The translations under genes were made by a program, and so were the position numbers. Below the pieces are notes generated by a model. The model worked only from the letters and a program-made list of their open reading frames with translations, made no database searches and was not told where the DNA came from. Below are positions 63,811 through 64,000 of a stretch of 64,000 nucleotides of DNA, one piece after another. Within the stretch, counting starts at the first letter, position 1; each line of letters begins with the position of its first letter. The DNA is from Parvularcula sp. BBD 1991-13 (GTDB lineage Bacteria > Pseudomonadota > Alphaproteobacteria > Caulobacterales > Parvularculaceae): the NCBI GenBank assembly GCA_001657385.1, contig LYSZ01000003.1:5001-69000 (forward strand). The letters run 5' to 3'.

Positions 63811-64000
63811 CTAGTAATGTCGCCCTTGCGATGCCGCGCGCGCCCAGCGCCAGGCATGCGCCGCTGCGAGGAGAACAGCGCCAGTTATCGTCAGCAGCGT
63901 TTCGACGTCATGCAGCGCCTCGATAAACGCCGCTGCGAGCAGAAGAAGGAGCCCGATGAGCGCCGGCGCAACGAAGGAAACACGGAATCTGCGTTCGCCA
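63811..64000 (-). CDS. Small membrane protein, C-terminal part only (possibly MerC-like)
   Basis: The gene runs off the window edge; only 62 C-terminal residues are visible. They read ERRFRVSFVAPALIGLLLLL then AAAFIEALHDVETLLTITG then AVLLAAAHAWRWARA, i.e. two membrane segments with an ending AAAHAWRW that resembles MerC-domain proteins. The start and function cannot be determined. Confidence 0.5.
   Translation of the reverse strand, partial: GERRFRVSFVAPALIGLLLLLAAAFIEALHDVETLLTITGAVLLAAAHAWRWARAASQGRHY

Overview
The window comes from a high-GC Gram-negative bacterium, most likely a marine-type alphaproteobacterium of the Parvularculales/Caulobacterales kind. Supporting signs are the conserved block pepA / lptF-lptG-lptD-surA-pdxA-rsmA with holC behind pepA, a DUF3126 protein, a CC0125/CC1285-type lipoprotein, a CobS-like ATPase next to a J-domain protein, and two large TonB-dependent receptors. 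The lineage is inferred from gene content, not proven. No rRNA, tRNA or CRISPR array was recognised.

Layout. 0.1-4.5 kb: an O-acetylation pair (MBOAT plus SGNH-like protein) diverging from a polytopic membrane protein. 4.6-18.1 kb: mostly housekeeping and hypothetical genes (patatin-like hydrolase, fasciclin protein with a possible general-stress promoter, CBS protein, rhomboid protease, tandem-PilZ protein, PhoH ATPase, PCuAC copper chaperone, ABC-F ATPase). 18.2-32.4 kb: chorismate mutase, GST-like protein, holC, DUF1499, pepA; then the outer-membrane biogenesis operon lptFG-lptD-surA-pdxA-rsmA; then an acyl-CoA ligase and a lipoprotein. 32.7-37.8 kb: BolA, J-protein, CobS without an adjacent CobT, and a siderophore-type receptor behind a Fur-like site. 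37.4-41.4 kb: MarR regulator diverging from homogentisate dioxygenase and fumarylacetoacetase-family genes (tyrosine catabolism).

41.5-45.3 kb holds the most unusual locus: a candidate RiPP cluster. A 60-residue precursor-like peptide with a marinostatin/microviridin-like core and two cysteines is followed by a strong hairpin, an eight-unit short-repeat array, an MvdC/MvdD-like ATP-grasp ligase, an SDH/ClpP-like serine peptidase, a MauE-like membrane protein and a CxxC thioredoxin-like protein. Together they could make, cleave and oxidatively fold a side-chain-crosslinked peptide.

45.8-55.9 kb is a scavenging locus: a 1195-residue secreted phosphodiesterase (GDPD domain plus six cysteine-bracketed repeats), a GPH-type transporter, a ROK regulator, a TonB-dependent receptor and a secreted EEP-family hydrolase. 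Two closely similar 27-bp sites, one before the phosphodiesterase and one between the divergent regulator and receptor genes, suggest that the ROK protein controls the whole set. 55.9-57.9 kb is a decay zone with a truncated IS3-family element and a deleted, frameshifted hipBA toxin-antitoxin remnant. 58.1-64 kb carries secreted peptidases (S46 and M1) with a DUF6702 protein, and a partial membrane protein at the edge.

A recurrent, unexplained theme is short degenerate tandem arrays (units of 12-16 bp, 2-8 copies) at seven places, mostly intergenic or at gene 5' ends.
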